Both the position numbers and the translations under genes were made by a program. Below, one piece after another: positions 34,501 through 36,400 of a stretch of DNA of 36,400 bases. Source of the stretch: an uncultured Bacteroidales bacterium. GTDB taxonomy: Bacteria > Bacteroidota > Bacteroidia > Bacteroidales > Paludibacteraceae. The notes below the pieces were generated by a model. It saw only the letters and a list, made by a program, of their open reading frames with translations, searched no databases and was not told the origin of the DNA. The stretch lies in the NCBI GenBank assembly GCA_902792535.1, contig CADAZU010000030.1, positions 1-36,400 of the forward strand. Direction: 5' to 3'. Numbering within the stretch: the first letter of the stretch is position 1; every line of letters starts with the position of its first letter.

Positions 34501-35607
34501 AACCGCGCAGGTGTTCAACTGAAAGCAGGCAAAGGTTATGTTCTGGCTATAGATCTTGACCGGATGAAAGACAACAACACATCCTTCTGGACGAACAATA
34601 TCGAGCAAGTAGAACTGTTCTTCCCGTCTGCAGCCAATATCTCTACTATTTCGCAGACCACAGCGCATACTACTGTTGAAGAACACACATGTACCATCGA
34701 CCGCACCAATTCCGGTGGCACTAGTACGGATATTCTAAAGAACCGTACCAAAGCAGACGCTCACTGGAACCTCATCGGTGTGCCGAGTTATGCGAACTAT
34801 GGCAATACGCTGACCTCTGACGGAAGTTCAGCTACCATTACATGGAATACCAACCCGTACACCAATGATCTGCCGTTCCTCTATGAGTGGAATGCGACGG
34901 ATGACTCGTACACCGTACAGAGCGGTACCACCTATCCGTTCAAGGCGATGCATGCATACATGGTACAGTACCATGGTGATCTATACTGGAGTTTGGCAAG
35001 TGCTACTCCTCCGGTGTCTCCTATCGTAGCACGCCGTACCTATGCGGAGAAACCGATGTATGAAGAGTTCCGTCTGGAGTTGCAGCAGAATGAGAAGATG
35101 GTGGACCAGACCTTCGTCAAACTGAGCAACGATGAAGAAGCGAGTGCAAACTTCGTATTCAACGAGGATCTCACCAAAGAATTCAACAGCCGCAAGGGTA
35201 ATATCTATACCCTGATAGAGAACTACTTGCCGGCAGCCGGTAACACCTTGCCGATGAGCGAGCAGACCACCGTCGTACCTGTGGGTGTGAAGATCAGCAC
35301 CGAAGGCGACTATACCTTCGCAATGCCGGAGGGCACAGACGGTATCGGCGTAACACTCATTGATAATGAGACGGGCGCGCGCACAAGCCTCAGCGCATTG
35401 GACTACACCGTTCATTTGACGGCAGGCGAGTACACCAGCCGCTTCGTAATGGAGATCTCGCCGGTACAGAATACCCCGACGGACATTGAGGAAGTACCAA
35501 GCGACCAAGTATCAAGTACCCCGGCCCGGAAGATGCTCATCGATGGCGTTCTGTACATCGTCAAGGACGGTAAGATGTTTGACGCCCGCGGCGCGAGTGT
35601 GAAATAA
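28600..35607 (+). CDS. Giant secreted multidomain protein B (carbohydrate-binding-like modules, FN3-like, InlB B-repeats)
   Basis: This 2,335-residue paralogue of giant protein A has an extended signal peptide (1-47), with residues from LKLNLKS to QMWA almost identical to A. Visible modules are an N-terminal CBM-like domain (about 48-140, FYLHPSDDWKKDGAKFA), a second glycan-binding-like module near 520 (GWYPFYMHRWDGD...FPGEDD, like CBM26-type starch-binding domains), an FN3-like domain (about 611-705, ITDYGFYWGTSS...YYYQAYAINGQGE), InlB B-repeats (about 874-954 and beyond), then the C-terminal region shared with A (GTNIWYFDY, YTGNYYIRTDC, KFCIAN, ERSLYWISFPFDV near 1917). The tail IDGVLYIVKDGKMFDARG is nearly the same as in A and may be the export or anchoring signal. 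It is probably a surface protein; ligand unknown. Confidence 0.85.
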   Translation: MKNVVNRASLRAKKTLKLNLKSIVQSKARWLFTLITLLTLGMGQMWAKTFYLHPSDDWKKDGAKFAICYGYDNSSDQSFVAMTQVAGTEWYSAEVPSSASSKYVYFMRVSSSWTTTSKWTDKWNGFGWYSYNNGDHYVNESAGDSGDKLDYGFQLEYSSTYGNGIKYYDGSDQEMRLTTSVTSSQSKDVNSLAPITTLYLKEWFAHMYETKDLWNSNTVLKYSIHRTNASIGEYTTDNHNWTDKGGWNGGTPSMCFPKIGHSATEQNSISGLNVNLLAGLGSGLYTMSFYYYDPDLMLTSPVHSLNWKIAVPAVSGGAVTSNGTGTGAEGSPFSVADGNTITFTVSGSQASTDANSVLYVKWGSDEYSTTTTKTITPTTTKQSMRVKLKYYNSADDLSGAETTLTIYYQSTVTPSVAVSSFTQDASTVTAVNSGETVTINASRQNAGTANITYQYSTDNSSWTTIGSATSSTTQAWTIPAVTATTTYYVKATMTYDAVTYSDTKTLKVYGKKTIKVKNTNGWYPFYMHRWDGDRADTEFPGEDDQISDYGSGQWKQVVLYSSNNKFIFVDGTNTNNKNSDQTYASMADGGCYEIASGTGVLALNSTVNCPAKPTVTASAATSVTNTAATINGSISSNGNDAITDYGFYWGTSSTPGTKEQKGTTDHTGAISHNLSVTAGTTYYYQAYAINGQGETKSSPVQSFVAPYKVTITQPTGCSAITPGTGTQYVKVGDPITATAAAGYTFSSWSLSNVTLETSTTIEGVTSTSIATASNGGTIAPAYTENMTTVNLVASPTGKGTFTSGGGAVISVSAGVDTHPTVTAVPAIGYHLIGTIWSESSDYISITPANAAATTITATGTTGNTANLTATFTPNNYSVSFNANGGTGDAMSNQEFTYDVAQNLSTNTYTRTGYNFDGWATEAAGAKVYDPGQNVNNLTTTKDGTVALFAHWVPKSCTINFDFDESDTGYGSKTGATNSTTATYAAAMTSVTPPTAANGWAFMGFYDAADGAGTQYYDGTGVSVTNWDKDTESPTTLYAYYKKAEITNLVAAPSVIAPGETITITPTIEPTPTGTTKVCWEVQYSNGTPLPEQPTFTREGNTVSFPVPTASATYIIQAKLAKGSTCPANPEDVLSTRTTTFQVAGSHTVTVRYQDASGRTLQASGSVEARPLAWTEVENAITPPTITGYTFDHWDAGDGVTIKDDDSDDPVTTTTTSSIQIKANYPGTLTAVYNKKNVLYFNNTLGWEDVWVYFYSTDKYWADDFGTGAYKGKEFENNKQFWDMHYGQMTQIAGTNIWYFDYTAQGWDGWRNVAFANMNKADSGEDNTSDNDKAFFSNTVENPIQVVRRGDHSTSLPMYVPLTGLTAQKKNNNKAEYYFEGYWMNYPENTGYTLKIYNGTTYNTVDELQSIPFEFTADYTLPMALSVELNAGRDYGYEIHSADGTVYGNNSKFMTSGDSGEEAAWSLTSGQRGKIRTSAAGDYIFTLSFGNNSGYKYLLGVHYPAAVGDYRVVYHDDAAWSKEAHASGWWHESRAIHKENGAKDIVSFYVSKATGANASMKFQYAESINASTGVITWTDVPSGTIDLNDISSSGVYNFHLTQADETISVEKIEPYTGNYYIRTDCAGSTKWENFRTLDHQMTYSDYAETTSGYSHYYAHWVTNGTNVKFCIANDYSMCITDTLVEDKGTVIANITAEGNDGAGSLNSASANIRFMWDQATNKISRAYISGSTNVSDRFLVLEGSAKMYDENGNALSISGLNANEINLVDDQNFVYERTIKVNAGANAKLTAKYNNNIQYFKGGSGSTVADSVQLLGGKAAGKHTMRIVYDFKTNRLVTAYVPSSEITGPMEINADLMIIREHQGEGQQLTFTSTGKLSEVHTVYGVMRFNRWTLNNKSTADGHSPVGDPKSIYERSLYWISFPFDVNLSDVFGFGTYGVDWVIEYYDGAARALEGYWADSPGFWKMYTNRAGVQLKAGKGYVLAIDLDRMKDNNTSFWTNNIEQVELFFPSAANISTISQTTAHTTVEEHTCTIDRTNSGGTSTDILKNRTKADAHWNLIGVPSYANYGNTLTSDGSSATITWNTNPYTNDLPFLYEWNATDDSYTVQSGTTYPFKAMHAYMVQYHGDLYWSLASATPPVSPIVARRTYAEKPMYEEFRLELQQNEKMVDQTFVKLSNDEEASANFVFNEDLTKEFNSRKGNIYTLIENYLPAAGNTLPMSEQTTVVPVGVKISTEGDYTFAMPEGTDGIGVTLIDNETGARTSLSALDYTVHLTAGEYTSRFVMEISPVQNTPTDIEEVPSDQVSSTPARKMLIDGVLYIVKDGKMFDARGASVK

Positions 35608-35642
35608 AAAAGATAATGAATAATGCATAAAATATAAGAGTT

Positions 35643-36008
35643 ATGAGAAAAAGAGTATATATTATTGCGTTGATAAGCGCCGTGAGCCTGCTGGCTCATG
35701 CGCAGACATTCTCGCCTGCGGCGGAGGACAATACCATTCAGAGCCAACAGATCATGCAGAGCGGTTCGAACTACAACAGCACGGTATATGAGCCGTTCAG
35801 CAACACCACTCCGTCAGAGCAAAGCGCAGTAGGCACCAGTTATTCCCCGGCGAAAGCGCCCACGGGTCCTCGTAAGGATATTATTACTCCAAGCAACCCG
35901 GGCCAGAAAGGCGAGTTTCCTCTCGGCGATGGAGTAATTCCTCTGTTGCTCATGGCGGCAGGATTCGCGGTGTTTGTAGCTGTGCGCAAAAACGCCCGCG
36001 TGGAATAA
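35643..36008 (+). CDS. Small single-pass membrane protein B with PLGDGVIP sorting-like tail
   Basis: This 121-residue paralogue of small protein A has a signal peptide (MRKRVYIIALISAVSLLAHA) and the mature-region blocks IQSQQIM, GSNYNSTVYEPF, PSEQSAVGTSYSPAKAP and GPR. A variable spacer is followed by PLGDGVIP, a hydrophobic segment (LLLMAAGFAVFVAV) and a basic end RKNARVE. It begins 35 bases after giant gene B. Conservation of both the repeated blocks and the tripartite tail between copies that otherwise vary argues for selected function, probably partnering or anchoring the giant protein. Confidence 0.85.
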   Translation: MRKRVYIIALISAVSLLAHAQTFSPAAEDNTIQSQQIMQSGSNYNSTVYEPFSNTTPSEQSAVGTSYSPAKAPTGPRKDIITPSNPGQKGEFPLGDGVIPLLLMAAGFAVFVAVRKNARVE

Positions 36009-36042
36009 AAACCGGACACGAACCGTATTATGACAAGCAAAG

Positions 36043-36064
36043 AGAGCCTTTCGGGGCTCTTTTT
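36043..36064 (+). terminator. Terminator of giant cassette B
   Basis: The stem AGAGCC/GGCTCT (36043-36060) is followed by a T-run. The right arm and tail CGGGGCTCTTTTTGTTGCA are identical to the terminator of cassette A. Confidence 0.88.
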
Positions 36065-36085
36065 GTTGCAAAAGTGCATTTTTTC

Positions 36086-36116
36086 TTGCGCATGTCAAAA
36101 AAAAGCAGTACTTTTG
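36086..36116 (+). promoter_or_regulatory. Promoter of the AAA ATPase gene
   Basis: TTG (36086-36088), 20-nt spacer, TACTTTTG (36109-36116). The 58-base leader contains a 15-bp tandem repeat. Confidence 0.82.
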
Positions 36117-36131
36117 CAGCGAATTTCGATT

Positions 36132-36161
36132 ACGACTTTTTTCGTAACGACTTTTTTCGTA
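36132..36161 (+). repeat. 15-bp tandem repeat in the ATPase gene leader
   Basis: ACGACTTTTTTCGTA occurs twice back to back (36132-36146, 36147-36161). Each copy can form TACGA-CTTTTT-TCGTA-type stems with its flanking T. It could be an operator or an mRNA structure. Confidence 0.78.
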
Positions 36162-36173
36162 ATAGTACATTAT

Positions 36174-36400
36174 ATGGAAAATCCGTTTAAATTTGGGTCC
36201 ATAGTAGAGAATGAATTCTTTACAGACCGCGTGAAAGAGGTAGCGTACATCCGTCAGTTTATAGAGAGTAGAAACCACCTCGTATTGATCAGTCCTCGCC
36301 GCTTCGGGAAAAGCAGCGTGGTATTAAAATCGGTCAAACAAGCGGAACGGCAGTACATCAATCTCAATTTGCAGGAAGTCACTTCCGTTGCCGATCTTGC
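36174..36400 (+). CDS. AAA-family ATPase, N-terminal fragment (runs off window)
   Basis: The first 75 residues are visible: MENPFKFGSIVENEFFTDRV and then a P-loop ISPRRFGKSSVVLKS in which the usual GxxGxGKS is the SPRRFGKS variant. This is the N-terminus of the archaeal-type AAA ATPase family (ATPase_2-like, often with a C-terminal DUF234 or nuclease-like domain) common in Bacteroidetes accessory regions. It has its own promoter and a short repeat-bearing leader. The C-terminal domain, which would tell more about its role, lies outside the window. Confidence 0.82.
   Translation, partial: MENPFKFGSIVENEFFTDRVKEVAYIRQFIESRNHLVLISPRRFGKSSVVLKSVKQAERQYINLNLQEVTSVADL

Overview
The window comes from a member of the Bacteroidales; the family cannot be fixed from sequence alone. 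Three things point there. Almost every promoter is the Bacteroidetes type (TAnnTTTG preceded by a TTG/TTTG box about 20 nt upstream). The primary sigma factor is the short 286-residue Bacteroidetes RpoD. The glycogen enzymes are the Bacteroidetes set (GT4 synthase, GH57-like protein, DUF3417-type phosphorylase).

Positions 1-15,290 look like core genome: GC-rich, compact and operonic. A glycogen/alpha-glucan operon (3' part of a debranching enzyme, GT4 glycogen synthase, GH57-like protein) runs into a putative porin gene. Next come a ClpC/ClpA-type unfoldase overlapping a thioredoxin gene, then a tRNA-Arg(UCU) whose promoter is the only one I can see ahead of rpoD. On the minus strand lie an N-terminally minimal RNase R-like exonuclease, an outer-membrane protein and a 59-residue ribbon-helix-helix protein. 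A glycogen phosphorylase gene, split by a one-base frameshift, is divergent from the RNase gene and shares an interlocked promoter region with it. A promoter-to-terminator noncoding transcript of about 330 nt closes this half.

Positions 15,300-36,400 are an accessory, mostly AT-richer region. It holds a DUF1016/PDDEXK nuclease gene carrying in-frame palindromic repeats, three toxin-antitoxin modules (YafQ-like, PIN, ParE/RelE-like), an unrecognised three-gene cassette (4-TM membrane protein plus two paralogous soluble proteins) and the start of an AAA ATPase gene. It is dominated by two paralogous cassettes, each made of a giant secreted multidomain protein (about 2,170 and 2,335 residues; carbohydrate-binding-like modules, InlB B-repeats, conserved C-terminal region), a small single-pass membrane protein ending in PLGDGV(L/I)P + TM + basic tail, and a near-identical terminator.

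The most unusual signals are the duplicated giant/small cassette with its sorting-like tail and conserved extended signal peptide; a boxA-like element (TCTTTGACATAnTG) before four accessory promoters, usually just after a hairpin; a 19-20 nt RNA motif shared by two promoter-driven noncoding regions; and two arrays of 11-bp phased repeats ahead of the second giant gene. All family assignments were made by reading the sequence; no database search was possible.
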